Assembly (NCBI GenBank): GCA_011526085.1
Contig: WYBC01000016.1
Span: 248,001-312,000 of the forward strand
DNA: 64,000 bases
Source of the DNA: Lysobacter sp.
GTDB taxonomy: Bacteria > Pseudomonadota > Gammaproteobacteria > Xanthomonadales > Xanthomonadaceae
Direction of reading: 5' to 3'
The notes under the pieces were generated by a model. It was not told the DNA's origin. It saw only the letters and a program-made list of their open reading frames with translations, and made no database searches. The stretch's first letter is position 1, and every line of letters starts with the position of its first letter. Positions 45,984 through 56,900 of this stretch are shown here, piece after piece. A program made the translations under genes and the position numbers.

Positions 45984-46718
45984 ATGTCAGACGCAACGCC
46001 GCCGCATCCCGCACTCGACGCCCTCCTCGCCGGCATGGCCGCAGCCGCGGGCGATGCGCCGGCGCGGCTGCTGGCGGTGAGCAAGACCCAGCCCGCCGAA
46101 GCCATCGCGGACGTCGCCGCCGCGCTGCGCGCGCGGCCCGCCGCCGGCCCGGTGGCCTTCGGCGAAAACTACGTGCAGGAAGCGCTGGCGAAACAGCCGT
46201 CGCTCGGCGGGCTCGGCATCGAATGGCATCTCATCGGCCACCTGCAATCGAACAAGGCGAAGGAAGCCGCCGCCGCGTTCGACTGGGTGCAGACCGTGGA
46301 CCGGCCCAAGCTGGTGGAGGCGCTGGCGAAGCATCGCGCGCCCGGACAGCCGCCGCTGAACGTGCTCATCCAGGTCAATATCGACGACGAGGCCAGCAAG
46401 CACGGCTGCCGGCCGGACGACATCGACGCGCTCGCCGCCGCCATCGCCGCCCAGCCGGCCCTGCGCCTGCGCGGACTGATGGCGATCCCGGCTCCCGACC
46501 CCGACATGGCGCGTCGACGCGCCGCCTTCCGGCGCATGCGCGGCCTGTTCGACGCCCTCGCCGCCGGCCGGCCGGGCATCGACACCCTGTCGATGGGCAT
46601 GAGCGAGGACTACGCGCTGGCCATCGCCGAAGGTGCGACGATGGTCCGCGTCGGCAGCGCCCTGTTCGGCGCCCGCCCGTCGAAGCCCTCCTCCACCATC
46701 GCTCCGGAGATCGCATGA
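45984..46718 (+). CDS. yggS: PLP homeostasis protein, YggS/PROSC family
   Basis: 244 residues, single alanine-racemase-like barrel. The PLP lysine is in LLAVSKTQP (about residue 34); other family blocks are FGENYVQEAL, WHLIGHLQSNKAK and TLSMGMSEDYALAIAEGATMVRVGSALFG. It buffers free PLP. The pilT-yggS-proC order is standard in gammaproteobacteria, and its stop overlaps proC (ATGA). Confidence 0.95.
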   Translation: MSDATPPHPALDALLAGMAAAAGDAPARLLAVSKTQPAEAIADVAAALRARPAAGPVAFGENYVQEALAKQPSLGGLGIEWHLIGHLQSNKAKEAAAAFDWVQTVDRPKLVEALAKHRAPGQPPLNVLIQVNIDDEASKHGCRPDDIDALAAAIAAQPALRLRGLMAIPAPDPDMARRRAAFRRMRGLFDALAAGRPGIDTLSMGMSEDYALAIAEGATMVRVGSALFGARPSKPSSTIAPEIA

Positions 46719-47539
46719 GTTCCGTATCGACCCTCGCCTTCATCGGCGGCGGCAACATGGCCCGCAGCCTGATCGGCGGCCTGATCGCCCGCGGCACCCC
46801 GGCCGCCGACATCCGCGTCTCGGAACCCGTCGACGTCCTCCGCGAGGCGCTCGCCCGCGATTTCGGGGTACAGGTCGGCGCCGACAACGCCGAAGCGGCC
46901 GGCCCGGCCGGCCTGTGGCTGCTGGCGGTGAAACCGCAGGTCATGCGCGCGGTCTGCGAAGCGCTGGCGCCGCTGGCGCAGGCGAACCGGCCGCTGGTGG
47001 TGTCGATCGCCGCCGGCATCACCGCGGCCCAGCTGCAGCGCTGGCTTGGCGGCGGCGTGGCGGTGGTCCGGGCGATGCCGAACACCCCCGCGCTGCTCGG
47101 TGCCGGCGTCACCGGTCTGTTCGCCAGCGCCGAAGTGGACGCCAACGGTCGCGAACATGCCGCCAATCTGCTCGCCAGCGCCGGCAGGACCGTGTGGATC
47201 GAGGACGAGGCGCGGATGGACGCGGTGACCGCGACGTCCGGCAGCGGCCCGGCCTACATCTTCCTGCTCGCCGAGGCGATGGAGGCCGCCGCCATCGCCG
47301 AAGGCCTGCCGGCCGACGCCGCGCGCACCCTCGTGCAGGAGACCGTGCTGGGCGCCGCGCGGATGCTCACCGAGTCCGGCGAGGACCCGGCCGAACTGCG
47401 CCGCCGGGTGACCTCGCCGGGCGGCACCACCCAGGCCGCGGTCGAGACCTTCGAAGCCGGCGGCTTCCGCGCACTGGTGGCGCAGGCGATCGCCAACGCC
47501 ACAGAACGCGGCCGGCAATTGTCGGCCGCGAACGACTGA
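46715..47539 (+). CDS. proC: Pyrroline-5-carboxylate reductase
   Basis: 274 residues. N-terminal Rossmann motif LAFIGGGNMARSLIGGL, then the VVRAMPNTPALLGAGVTGLF block and the ProC signature SGSGPAYIFLLAEAMEAAA with LRRRVTSPGGTTQAA. It makes proline from pyrroline-5-carboxylate with NAD(P)H. Coupled to yggS by ATGA overlap. Confidence 0.96.
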   Translation: MSSVSTLAFIGGGNMARSLIGGLIARGTPAADIRVSEPVDVLREALARDFGVQVGADNAEAAGPAGLWLLAVKPQVMRAVCEALAPLAQANRPLVVSIAAGITAAQLQRWLGGGVAVVRAMPNTPALLGAGVTGLFASAEVDANGREHAANLLASAGRTVWIEDEARMDAVTATSGSGPAYIFLLAEAMEAAAIAEGLPADAARTLVQETVLGAARMLTESGEDPAELRRRVTSPGGTTQAAVETFEAGGFRALVAQAIANATERGRQLSAAND

Positions 47540-47631
47540 GCGATGCACCCGCCGACGCGGCCCGGCCGGCATCCGTCCGCCGCGCCCGGCCGTATGCAGT
47601 GAGCCCTTCGCCTCGCCGACAGGATCGACCC

Positions 47632-48138
47632 ATGTCCCCCAGCAGCATGCTCCGTCACCGCATGTCCCACCGCCGCCCGCTGATCGTGCCCGCCCTGCTC
47701 TGTCTTGCCCTCGCCGCCTGCGGCGCCGACAAACCCAGGGTCGCGAAACGCCTCGATACCCCGCAGGAAGCGGTGAGCCGGGTCGGGGATGTCACCGTCC
47801 GCGCCAATCTGGTGCCGACCGCCAGCCTCAACGAAGGCGTCGCCCGCAGCTACGGGATCGAACGCGGCGACCGCCGGCTGATGCTGCTGGTCTCGGTGCG
47901 CAAGGGCCCGGACGGTCTGGAGACCGCGCTGCCGGCCACGATCACCGCCACCGTCGCGAACCTGCACGGCCAGCGCGAGACGCTGGCGATGCGCGAGATC
48001 CGCTCGGGCGACTATATCGACTACGTCGGCGCCACCGAGGTCTCGCCCCCGGACACGCTCACTTTCGACCTGAAGATCGTGCGCGAGGGCGGCGCGGCGT
48101 CGACGATGCGGTTCTCGCGGGATTTTTCGGCGGAATGA
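47632..48138 (+). CDS. DUF4426 lipoprotein
   Basis: 168 residues with a lipoprotein signal ending LALAAC (Cys about residue 30). The mature part is a compact beta-rich DUF4426 domain (VGDVTVRANLVPTASLNEGVARSYGIERGDRRLMLLVSVRKG). Function unknown; the proC-DUF4426 pairing is common in proteobacteria. AGGA precedes ATG 47632; in-frame ATGs at 47647 and 47662 would also leave a working signal. Confidence 0.8.
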   Translation: MSPSSMLRHRMSHRRPLIVPALLCLALAACGADKPRVAKRLDTPQEAVSRVGDVTVRANLVPTASLNEGVARSYGIERGDRRLMLLVSVRKGPDGLETALPATITATVANLHGQRETLAMREIRSGDYIDYVGATEVSPPDTLTFDLKIVREGGAASTMRFSRDFSAE

Positions 48139-48179
48139 AGCACGCCCCGCACGCTAACCGCGTTGCCGCAGCCTCCCGG

Positions 48180-48201
48180 GCGACCTGAAGACCACTCTGC
48201 C
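48180..48201. repeat. Half-copy of the pyrF-downstream REP-like element
   Basis: 20 of 22 bases match 26274-26295. It lies between the convergent DUF4426 and cobalamin-binding genes, a position like that of the full element. Confidence 0.6.
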
Positions 48202-48209
48202 GGGCAGCG

Positions 48210-49016
48210 CTACCGCGTCGCCCAGGCCCGGACGATGTCCGCGATCGCGCGCACGCCTTCGGTCAGCGCCGCCGGCCCGGGCTGCAGGATGATCGGCGAC
48301 TTGATCTCGTGCAGGGCGCCGTCGCGGACCGCGGGAATCGCGTCCCAGCCCGGTCGCGCGGCGACTTTTTCCGGACGGAATTTCTTGCCGCACCACGAGC
48401 CCAGGATGATGTCCGGCGCGCGCCGGATCACCTCGCCGGGATCTTCGAGAATGCGGCCCCTGGCCAGCGACGACGCCGCGCGTTCGGGAAAAATGTCGTC
48501 GCCGCCCGCGATCGCGACCAGTTCCGACACCCAGCGGATGCCGCTGATCATCGGCTCGTCCCATTCCTCGAAATAGACGCTCGGCCGTCGCGGCAGCGTC
48601 GCCGCCTGCGCGGCGATGGCGTCGAGCCCGCGCGCGAGTTCGTCGGCATACGCGTTGGCCTTGTCGGTCGCGCCGACCAGCGCACCGAGCCGGCGGATGT
48701 AATCGAGGACGCCATCGACACTGCGGTGATTGCTGATCCAGACCTCGACGCCCTGCCTGATCAGCGCCGAAGCGATCTCCGCCTGGATGTCGGAAAACCC
48801 GATCACGAAATCCGGTTCGAGCCGCAGGATCTCGTCGATCTTCGCCGAGGTGAAGGCGCTGACCTTCGGTTTTTCCCGGCGCGCGATCGCCGGCCGCACC
48901 GTGAACCCGCTGATGCCGACGATGCGATGCTGCTCGCCGAGGGCGTACAGCACCTCGGTCGGTTCTTCGGTGAGGCAGACGATGCGCTGCGGGCCGCGCG
49001 CCGACGCGGGTCTCAC
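48210..49016 (-). CDS. Cobalamin-binding BtuF-like substrate-binding-family protein
   Basis: 268 residues of the class III periplasmic-binding fold: [17 protein letters not shown], then [27 protein letters not shown], a long connecting helix, and [17 protein letters not shown]. This is the cobalamin/siderophore ABC transporter binding-protein family, but no signal peptide is present and no permease is nearby, so a cytoplasmic binding role is possible. The GTG at 49016 overlaps the pdxH stop; an upstream GTG at 49040 would add eight polar residues. Confidence 0.75.
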   Translation of the reverse strand: MRPASARGPQRIVCLTEEPTEVLYALGEQHRIVGISGFTVRPAIARREKPKVSAFTSAKIDEILRLEPDFVIGFSDIQAEIASALIRQGVEVWISNHRSVDGVLDYIRRLGALVGATDKANAYADELARGLDAIAAQAATLPRRPSVYFEEWDEPMISGIRWVSELVAIAGGDDIFPERAASSLARGRILEDPGEVIRRAPDIILGSWCGKKFRPEKVAARPGWDAIPAVRDGALHEIKSPIILQPGPAALTEGVRAIADIVRAWATR

Positions 49017-49609
49017 GGATACAGCATCCGCTTCGTCCACGCGCCATCCACGCCGCGTTCGTAGAGATGACGCTCGTGCAGCCGGAACTGCGCGCCGTAC
49101 CAGAACTCGATGTTGCGCGGCACCACCCGGAAACCACCCCAGCGCGGCGGCCGCGGCACGTCGACGCCTTCGAACCGGGCCTTCGCATCCTCGAAACGAC
49201 GCTCGAACGTCTCGCGCGCATCGAGGGTTTCCGACTGGTGCGAGGCCCAGGCGCCGAGCTGGCTGTCACGGGGGCGCCGGGCGAAATACGCTTCGGCCTC
49301 GGCGTCGTCGACGATCTCCACGTCGCCCTCGATCCGCACCTGCACGCCGTCGTCGCCCAGCGCCTTCCAGAAGAACAGCAGCGCGGCCTTCGGATGCGCC
49401 TGCAGTTCGCGGCCCTTGCGGCCGTCGAGATGGGTGTAGAAGACGAAACCGCGTTCGCCGTAGTCCTTCAACAGCACCATCCGCGCGGAGGGCTGGCCGT
49501 CGGCATCGACGGTGGCGACGGTCATCGCGGTCGGTTCGGGAACGCCCGCAGCCTTGGCCTGGGCATACAGGTCGTCGAACGTGGCGAGGGCTTCGGCATA
49601 AAGCGTCAT
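49013..49609 (-). CDS. pdxH: Pyridoxamine 5'-phosphate oxidase
   Basis: 198 residues. FMN and substrate motifs are seen: [73 protein letters not shown] and the C-terminal [12 protein letters not shown]...LYP. It oxidises pyridoxamine/pyridoxine phosphate to PLP. The N-terminus is shorter than in E. coli, common for this group. Confidence 0.95.
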   Translation of the reverse strand: MTLYAEALATFDDLYAQAKAAGVPEPTAMTVATVDADGQPSARMVLLKDYGERGFVFYTHLDGRKGRELQAHPKAALLFFWKALGDDGVQVRIEGDVEIVDDAEAEAYFARRPRDSQLGAWASHQSETLDARETFERRFEDAKARFEGVDVPRPPRWGGFRVVPRNIEFWYGAQFRLHERHLYERGVDGAWTKRMLYP

Positions 49610-49660
49610 GGCGGTAGTCCGGGGGAAATGCCGGCGTCGGCGTTGGGGTATTGTCGCCCG

Positions 49661-50497
49661 ATGGCGCAGGCCCCGCACCCGATCCGGATCAAATCGGCAC
49701 GCGCACCGGTGGCGCAGCGGCCGCCGGGCTTCGCCGCGACCGTGGTCGCGCAGGCGCTGGACGACGCGCTGGCCCACGACGCCCGGGTGTTCGCCATCGC
49801 CGGGCTGCAGGGCGCCGGGAAATCCACGCTCGCCGCACAGATGGCCGCACTGGCGCGTTCGCGCGGACTGCGGGTCGCGACGCTGTCGATCGACGACGTG
49901 TATTTCGGCCCGCGCGAGCGCGGACGGATGGCGCGCGACATCCATCCGCTGCTGGCGACGCGCGGCCCGCCGGGCACCCATGACATCGGACTGGCCTGCG
50001 ACACGCTGGACGCACTGCGCGCGGGCCTCGCGACGCGGCTGCCGCGCTTCGACAAACGCAGCGATCGCCGCCTGCCGCCTTCGCGCTGGCCGGCCGCGGG
50101 CATCATCGACCTGGTGCTGTTCGAGGGCTGGTGCCTGCAGGTGCCGCCGGAACCGGCCGCCGCGCTGCGCACGCCGATCAATGCGCTGGAGCGCGACGAG
50201 GATCCACATGGCGTCTGGCGCAGCTACTGCAACGAGGCGCTCGGCCGCGACTACCCGGCCCTGTGGACTCGCATCGACCGCCTGCTGTGGCTGCAGCCGC
50301 CGGGCTTCGCGCCGGTGGTCCGCTGGCGCCGCGAACAGGAGATCCGGATCGGCGGAACGATGTCGCGGGCCGGGGTCGAACGCTTCGTGCAGCACTTCGA
50401 ACGCGTGAGCCGCCAGGCGCTGCGCACGCTGCCGAAGATCGCCGCGCGCACGCTGACGCTGGACGCGCGGCGACGCATCCGGGCCGATCGGGCATGA
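49661..50497 (+). CDS. P-loop kinase, D-glycerate 3-kinase-like
   Basis: 278 residues. Walker [10 protein letters not shown] at about 48-56, [23 protein letters not shown] (the DD and Tyr of the kinase), GPPGTHD, and EGWCLQVPP as Walker B-like strand. The pattern is that of the GLYK/YggC-like kinase family related to uridine and pantothenate kinases. Probable reaction: ATP-dependent phosphorylation of D-glycerate; another small hydroxyacid is possible. Confidence 0.75.
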   Translation: MAQAPHPIRIKSARAPVAQRPPGFAATVVAQALDDALAHDARVFAIAGLQGAGKSTLAAQMAALARSRGLRVATLSIDDVYFGPRERGRMARDIHPLLATRGPPGTHDIGLACDTLDALRAGLATRLPRFDKRSDRRLPPSRWPAAGIIDLVLFEGWCLQVPPEPAAALRTPINALERDEDPHGVWRSYCNEALGRDYPALWTRIDRLLWLQPPGFAPVVRWRREQEIRIGGTMSRAGVERFVQHFERVSRQALRTLPKIAARTLTLDARRRIRADRA

Positions 50498-50514
50498 AAC
50501 GCGCGGCGGCGCGA

Positions 50515-50718
50515 TTATTCGACGACGAAACTCACGCGCATGTTCACGCGCCACTCCAGCACGTTGCCGGCGTCGTCGGTGACGACCTTGGTCTCGTTCA
50601 CCCATGCGCCCTTGATGTTCTTGACCGACTCGGCGCATTTCTTCAGACCGGTGCGGACGGCGTCTTCGAAGCCGGTGGCGGATGCGGCGTTGATTTCGAT
50701 GATCTTGGCGATGGACAT
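50515..50718 (-). CDS. Dodecin, flavin-binding protein
   Basis: 67 residues, the full dodecin length: [18 protein letters not shown], then [33 protein letters not shown]. The Trp and Gln/Thr-type residues that stack riboflavin or FMN in other dodecins are represented by W39 and neighbours. Dodecamers store flavins and limit photodamage. Convergent with the kinase gene. Confidence 0.9.
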   Translation of the reverse strand: MSIAKIIEINAASATGFEDAVRTGLKKCAESVKNIKGAWVNETKVVTDDAGNVLEWRVNMRVSFVVE

Positions 50719-50789
50719 GGCGCGATTCCTCGACCGATCCGGCGAATGCCGGACCGGTAGCGTACGCCTGCGCTGTTAAAATGCCGTCC

Positions 50790-51353
50790 ATGGAATCCGC
50801 CCCCCACCTTGTTCTGGTCGGTCCGATGGGCGCCGGCAAGAGTTCGATCGGACGCCGGCTGGCGCACGCGTGCGGGCTGCCGTTCGTCGATCTGGACCGC
50901 GAGATCGAAACCCGTGCGGGCACCGACATTCCGACGATTTTCGCCCACGAGGGCGAGGCCGGTTTCCGCCGCCGCGAGCGCGAAGCCTTGGCCGACCTGC
51001 TGGAGGGCGCGCCCTGCGTCCTGGCCACCGGTGGCGGCGCGGTGCTCGATCCCGACAACCGCGCCCGCATGCGCCGACAGGGGTTCGTGGTGTACCTGCG
51101 CATCGACGTGGACGCGCAGTTGGCGCGGCTGGCCCACGACCGCAGCAGCCGCCCGCTGATCGCCGGCGACGACCGCGAGACGGTGCTCCGGCGACTGGCG
51201 GCCGAACGCGGCCCGCTGTACGAGGCCGTCGCCGATCTGACGTTCCCGCCCACCGACCCGGGGCCGGTCGAGGCGGCGTCGCGATTGGCGGCTATGCTGG
51301 CGGACCGCTGGCTCCGCACCGTCGCCCCCGCCCCCGCTTCGGAATCGCCATGA
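50790..51353 (+). CDS. aroK: Shikimate kinase
   Basis: 187 residues. Walker [10 protein letters not shown], the shikimate-binding [24 protein letters not shown] and the lid [10 protein letters not shown] are all present. It phosphorylates shikimate at the 3-hydroxyl. An in-frame ATG at 50781 lies within a -10-like TAAAAT (50777-50782); 50790 is preferred for that reason. Its stop overlaps aroB (ATGA). Confidence 0.94.
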   Translation: MESAPHLVLVGPMGAGKSSIGRRLAHACGLPFVDLDREIETRAGTDIPTIFAHEGEAGFRRREREALADLLEGAPCVLATGGGAVLDPDNRARMRRQGFVVYLRIDVDAQLARLAHDRSSRPLIAGDDRETVLRRLAAERGPLYEAVADLTFPPTDPGPVEAASRLAAMLADRWLRTVAPAPASESP

Positions 51354-52462
51354 CCGCATCCGCACCGCGCATCGTCCACATCGGCGGCGCCCACCCCTAC
51401 ACCATTTCGATCGGCGACGGCCTGCTGGACGACGGCACCGCGCTGACCGCGCGCATCCGCGGCCGCCACGCGCTGATCGTCAGCGACGAGCACGTCGCAC
51501 CGCTGTTCGCGCGCCGAGTCGAGATCGCGCTCCACAACGCCCGCCCCGACCTGCGCGTGGACCGGTTCGTGATCCCGCCGGGGGAACAGGCCAAGACCCT
51601 CGCCCGGTTCGGCGAAGCCATCGACGCGCTGGCCGCGCTCGGGGCCACCCGCGACGCCTGCGTCCTCGCGCTGGGCGGCGGCGTGGTCGGCGACCTCGCC
51701 GGCTTCGCCGCGGCGTGCTGGATGCGCGGCATCGACTGCATCCAGTTGCCCACCTCGCTGCTGGCGATGGTGGATTCCTCGGTGGGCGGCAAGACCGCGG
51801 TCGACCTGCCGCAGGGCAAGAACCTGGTCGGCGCCTTCCATCCGCCACGCGCCGTCTTCGCCGACCCCTCGGCGCTGGACACGCTGCCGGAGCGCGAACT
51901 GCGCGCGGGCCTGTCCGAAGTGATCAAGTACGGCGCGATCGTGGATGCACCGTTCCTCGACTGGCTGGAAGCGAACGCCGCGCCCCTGCTGGCCCGCGAA
52001 CGCGAGGCGCTGGTCGAGGCCATCGCCCGCAGTTGCCTGCACAAGGCCACGATCGTCGAACACGATCCGTTCGAACACGGCGAGCGCGCGCTGCTGAATT
52101 TCGGCCACACCTTCGGCCATGCCATCGAGGCCGAGCAGGGGTACAGCGACGCCGGCAACGAGGCCCTCAATCACGGCGAAGCCGTGGCCGTGGGCATGGT
52201 CTTGGCGACACGGCTGTCCGCGCATCTCGGCATGGCCCCTGCCGCCGACGCCGAACGTCTGCGCGCGCTGCTGACCCTGTACGGCCTGCCGACGACGCTG
52301 CCGGCCGGGCTGGATGCCGACCGGTTGATCCAGCGCATGCGCCTGGACAAGAAGGCCCACGCCGCCGGCCTGCGCTTCGTGCTCTGGGAACGTGCCGGCG
52401 CGGCGAGGATCGTCGACGGCGTGCCCGAAGACGCGGTGCTGGAAACCCTGCTGGAAGGCTGA
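51350..52462 (+). CDS. aroB: 3-dehydroquinate synthase
   Basis: 370 residues. NAD and zinc motifs: [59 protein letters not shown], and [12 protein letters not shown] plus [12 protein letters not shown] carrying zinc His residues. It cyclises DAHP to 3-dehydroquinate, the second step of the shikimate pathway. The aroK-aroB pair is translationally coupled. Confidence 0.96.
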   Translation: MTASAPRIVHIGGAHPYTISIGDGLLDDGTALTARIRGRHALIVSDEHVAPLFARRVEIALHNARPDLRVDRFVIPPGEQAKTLARFGEAIDALAALGATRDACVLALGGGVVGDLAGFAAACWMRGIDCIQLPTSLLAMVDSSVGGKTAVDLPQGKNLVGAFHPPRAVFADPSALDTLPERELRAGLSEVIKYGAIVDAPFLDWLEANAAPLLAREREALVEAIARSCLHKATIVEHDPFEHGERALLNFGHTFGHAIEAEQGYSDAGNEALNHGEAVAVGMVLATRLSAHLGMAPAADAERLRALLTLYGLPTTLPAGLDADRLIQRMRLDKKAHAAGLRFVLWERAGAARIVDGVPEDAVLETLLEG

Positions 52463-52501
52463 ACCGACCCCGGAACGGGCGGCTGCCCTTACAATTCGCG
52501 G

Positions 52502-52756
52502 ATGCGCATCCTCCTGCAACAACGCCCTGACGGCCCCGAAGCCCCACGCTTCGTGCAGTTGCAACTCGAAGCCGACCTGCTGGGCGGCTGGACCGTGATC
52601 CGCGAAAGCGGACAAATCGGCAAACGCAGCACGCTGAAGCGCGAGCAGTATCTCGATCAGGCCAGCGCGCTCGCCGCATTCGAGCGCGCCCGCGATCAGA
52701 CGCTGAAGAAAGGTTTCCAGCTGGTCTTCGCGCAAGGCGTCGACGCACCGAACTGA
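52502..52756 (+). CDS. Small WGR-domain-like protein
   Basis: 84 residues covering a single WGR-type domain: [57 protein letters not shown] (residues about 16-71). The WGR motif itself is altered (ESGQIG), keeping the preceding GGW. In larger proteins this domain binds nucleic acids; stand-alone copies are uncharacterised. A -10-like TACAAT (52490-52495) ends six bases before the ATG. Confidence 0.78.
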   Translation: MRILLQQRPDGPEAPRFVQLQLEADLLGGWTVIRESGQIGKRSTLKREQYLDQASALAAFERARDQTLKKGFQLVFAQGVDAPN

Positions 52757-52818
52757 CCCGCACGCACGGCCGCCCGAACGGCACCGCCGCGCCCCCACCC
52801 CGCACCCAGAGAGCTTCC

Positions 52819-53898
52819 GTGACCCAGGCCTCCCCGCTTCGCAACGATCGTTTCCTGCGCGCCCTGCGCCGCGAATCCGTGGACCGCACGCCGGTCTGGC
52901 TGATGCGCCAGGCAGGACGTTATCTGCCGGAATACCGCGCCACCCGCAAACAGGCCGGCAGCTTCCTGGCGATGGCGAAGAATCCCGAACTGGCCTGCGA
53001 AGTCACCCTGCAACCGCTGCGCCGCTTTCCGCTGGACGCCGCCATCCTGTTTTCCGACATCCTCACCGTGCCCGATGCGATGGGCCTGGGCCTGTATTTC
53101 GCCGACGGCGAAGGCCCGAAATTCGAACGCCCGGTGCGGACCGCCGAGGACGTGGCGAAACTCGCCGTGCCGGACATGGAAACCGAGCTGCGTTACGTGA
53201 TGGACGCGGTGCGCACGATCCGCCGCGAACTCGATGGCGCCGTGCCGCTGATCGGCTTCTCCGGCAGCCCGTGGACGCTGGCCTGCTACATGGTCGAAGG
53301 CGGCGGCAGCGACAACTTCTCGAAGATCAAGGCGATGGCGCTGAACGCGCCCGGGCTGCTGCATCGCATCCTGTCGGTGAACACCGACGCGGTGATCGCC
53401 TATCTCGCCGCACAGCGCGCGGCCGGCGCGCAGGCGCTGCAGGTCTTCGACACCTGGGGCGGGGTGCTGAGCCCGGCGATGTACCGCGAATTCTCGTTGC
53501 CCTACCTTGTCCGCATCGCCCGCGAACTCGAACGCGGCGATGGCGCCGAGCGCACGCCGCTGATCCTGTTCGGCAAGGGCAACGCCGCGTACCTCGAAGA
53601 CCTCGCCGCCTCCGGCACCGAAGCCGTGGGCGTGGACTGGCTGATCGAACTGGGCGACGCCGCGCGCCGCACCGGCGGCCAGGTCGCGCTGCAGGGCAAT
53701 CTCGATCCCGCGACGCTCTACGGCTCGCCCGCCGCGATCCGCGAGGAAGTCCGCCGCGCCCTCGACAGCTATGCCGCCGGCAACGGCGGCTCGCGCGACG
53801 GCCACGTCTTCAATCTCGGCCACGGCATGTCGCCGGACATGGATCCCGACCACGTCGCCGCGCTGGTGGACGCGGTGCACTCGATCAGCGCGCGGTAA
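52819..53898 (+). CDS. hemE: Uroporphyrinogen decarboxylase
   Basis: 359 residues. Signature N-terminal [52 protein letters not shown] and C-terminal [16 protein letters not shown] are complete. It decarboxylates the four acetates of uroporphyrinogen III to coproporphyrinogen III in haem synthesis. It uses a GTG start at 52819. Confidence 0.96.
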   Translation: MTQASPLRNDRFLRALRRESVDRTPVWLMRQAGRYLPEYRATRKQAGSFLAMAKNPELACEVTLQPLRRFPLDAAILFSDILTVPDAMGLGLYFADGEGPKFERPVRTAEDVAKLAVPDMETELRYVMDAVRTIRRELDGAVPLIGFSGSPWTLACYMVEGGGSDNFSKIKAMALNAPGLLHRILSVNTDAVIAYLAAQRAAGAQALQVFDTWGGVLSPAMYREFSLPYLVRIARELERGDGAERTPLILFGKGNAAYLEDLAASGTEAVGVDWLIELGDAARRTGGQVALQGNLDPATLYGSPAAIREEVRRALDSYAAGNGGSRDGHVFNLGHGMSPDMDPDHVAALVDAVHSISAR

Positions 53899-53964
53899 GG
53901 CGGCTACTGGCGAATCCGCATCCGGATCGTCGAACAGGTACGGACCTCGTACCGTCCGCGCACG

Positions 53965-56900
53965 TCATCCCTCGGTAGTCGAAGACCCATCCGTCGACGC
54001 CGGAGACGATTGCCCTGCGATGGCGTCCGCGAGCAGTTCGCCGGTCAGCGGCTTGCGCAGGAACGCGTCGAAGCCGGCATCCATCGCCTGCGGCTCCGCT
54101 TCGGCGTCGGCGCGGGCGGTGATCGCGATCATCGGGCGATCGAAGCCCTGCGCGCGCAGCTGGCGCGCGAGCGCGAGGCCATCCATGCCCGGCAGATCGA
54201 GATCGATCAGCGCCAGATCGAAATGCCGGGTGGCGTTCGCGGTCAGCGCCGCCAGCGCGTGGCCGGCATGGGACGCGCGATGCCCCTGCGCCTGCAGCAG
54301 ACCGATGAGCACATCGGCGACGATGGCATCGTCTTCCACCAGCAGGACGTCGCGGGGGTCGGCTTCGCGGGCGCCCGCAACCACGGGCGAAGACAGCGGA
54401 CGCACGGCGCGCTCGATCGGCAGGCGCACGACGAAGCACGCGCCCTCGCCCGGCACGCTTGAAACATCGATGCCGCCGCCCATCGCCACGGCCAGTTCCT
54501 CGCAGATCGCCAGCCCCAACCCGCTGCCGCCATAACGACTCGCGGTGCGCGCGCCTTCGGCCTGTTCGAAACGTCGGAACAGGCGTCGCTGCTGCTCGGC
54601 GTCGAGCCCCGGACCGGTATCGCGAACGATGCAGCGCAGGCCCCGCGGCAACAGCGGCTCGATCGACAGCGAGACTTCGCCCTGGGCGGTGAATTTCACC
54701 GCATTGCCCAGCAGGTTGAGCAGAATCTGGCGGACGCGCGTCGGATCACCGCACCACCCGCCGCGCGCGTCTTCCGCGACGACGACGATGAAGCGCACGC
54801 CCTTGCGCTCCGCCAGCGGACGCATCAACTCCGCGACCTCGTCCACCAGCGCATCGAGCGGGAAATCCACGGCATCCAGTTCGAAACGCCCGGCCTCGAT
54901 CCGCGCCAGATCCAGCGCGTCGTTCACCAGCCGCAGCAGATGTTCGCCGGCACGGCGGATCGCCCAGACCTGCCCCTGCTGCCGGTCGTCGAGCCGCGTC
55001 GTGAGCAGCAGTTCGCTCATCCCGAGCACACCCGTCATCGGCGTGCGCACCTCGTGTCCCAGATTGGCGAGAAAGCGGCTCTTCGCCTCGGACGCCGCTT
55101 CGGCCAGCTCGCGCTTCTGCCGGATCAGCTGGTATTCGTGCCGGCGCTTCAGTCGCATGCGATCCAGATACGCCAGCCACCAGACCAATGCCGAAGCGAT
55201 GAAGGCATACAACAGCAACGCCCACCAACGACGCCACCACGGCGCTTCGACCACCAGCGAGATCCGCTGCGTCGGCGACCATACGCCATCGGCATTCGCA
55301 CCCTGGATTTCGAGGCGGTAGTCGCCCGGCGGCAGCGAGGAGAACACGCGCTCACCGCGCTCGCCCTGCATCACCCAGTCCGGGTCGTAACCTTGCAGGC
55401 GGAAGCGATAGCGATGCGCCGAGGGATCTGCGAACGACATCACCCGCGCGACCACGCGCAGGTCGCGGTCGCCGGGCAGCATCCTCACGACCCCACCGTC
55501 CGCATCGGGCCGATCGAATGCCACGGTATCTTCGCCGCGGCGCAACTCGATCGCCTCGATCGCCAACGGAGAAGCCCGTGGCTGCGGCAGCGGCCGTTCG
55601 GGATCGAACAGCACGAGCCCGTGCTTCGAGATGGCGAGCGCCGGGCCGGAGGCTCCCCTCTGTGGCGCATCGATCGAATAGTCGATATCGGGGAGCCCGT
55701 CGTGAGGCCCGTAGCTTCGCGCCCGCTTCGCCTCGATGTCGTACTGGATCAGACCGCGCGTCATCGACAGCCACAGATGGCGATCTCCAGCGGCGAGAAT
55801 GCCGGACACGCGCACCGCCGGCAGATCTCCTTCGCCCAATCGCGCTTTGAACACCAGACGCCCGGCCTGCCATGCGTAACGCTCGATCGCCCCGGCACGC
55901 GCCAGCCAGAGATCATTCGCGGGCGTGATCGCGAACGCGTCGACGCCCTCGCCCGAGGAAATCGGAACGGGCACGAAACGCGCGCCGTCCCAACGCCGAA
56001 GCACTCGCCCATCGGACAACCACGGCTCGCCGTCGGGGCCGAGCTGCAGTTTTACTTGTTTGATCGTTGAATCCCCGACCACAAGTTCTCGATCAATGTC
56101 TTCCAGCAGCACTCCACCTGCGGAAAAAATCTTCACGGAACCGCCGTAGAACGAGACCCAAAGATGACCGCTCTCGTCGCAGAAAAGCGATTGCGGGGTA
56201 CGCAGCCCATCGTCCGCGAAACGAATCTCGTGATCTTTTCGTCGAAGATGCGGGTCAAATCGAATAGCCCGATCGAAACCCGCCAACCAGAGCCGATTAT
56301 CTGGACAGCGCTCCAGCGTCATCAGCCACTCGATACCGAGGGCATCCGCATCGACAACGCCGCGAAGATGCGAATCGACCGAGGGAATAGAATACAGCTC
56401 GCGGCTTCCTAGAAGCCAAAAACCGCCAACACCGTCATCGACCGCCGCCATCGGGTCCACGCTTTCGACTGGATCATCCGCGATTTCCTCGATCGCAGCG
56501 AATCGCCGATAGTCCGCAGGAAGATAGGATATTCCCTGCGAATAAGAAGCTATCCAAAGCCCACCCTCAAGATCCAGTGTCATCGCGAACACGCCACTAC
56601 TCAGACCGTCATTACGACGACCACCATGAATCGGCCGGGCCGGCGCAGTACGAGAGGCAGCATGGAACAAACCGGCCGCTGTCCCGATCCAGTATCCGCC
56701 ATGTGGATCCGGACGCACGAGCGCATTGCTTGCAAGCGGCGGCAAACGCCAGGGCGCAGGCTGGACCGCACCGTCTGGCCCATGCAGAAACAGGCCACGA
56801 TCTGTCCCGATCCATAAGCTACCATCGCCATCTTCCGTGAGAGCAAATACATGGGCCCCGCCTATGAGATCCGGCGCAATCGGAGTCAATTGAGTTCCAC

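Noticed and set aside
49013-52798. A minus-strand frame of over 1200 codons spanning pdxH to aroB
   Set aside because: Only its 3' end (49013-49609) is a real gene, pdxH. The rest is antisense to the kinase, aroK and aroB.
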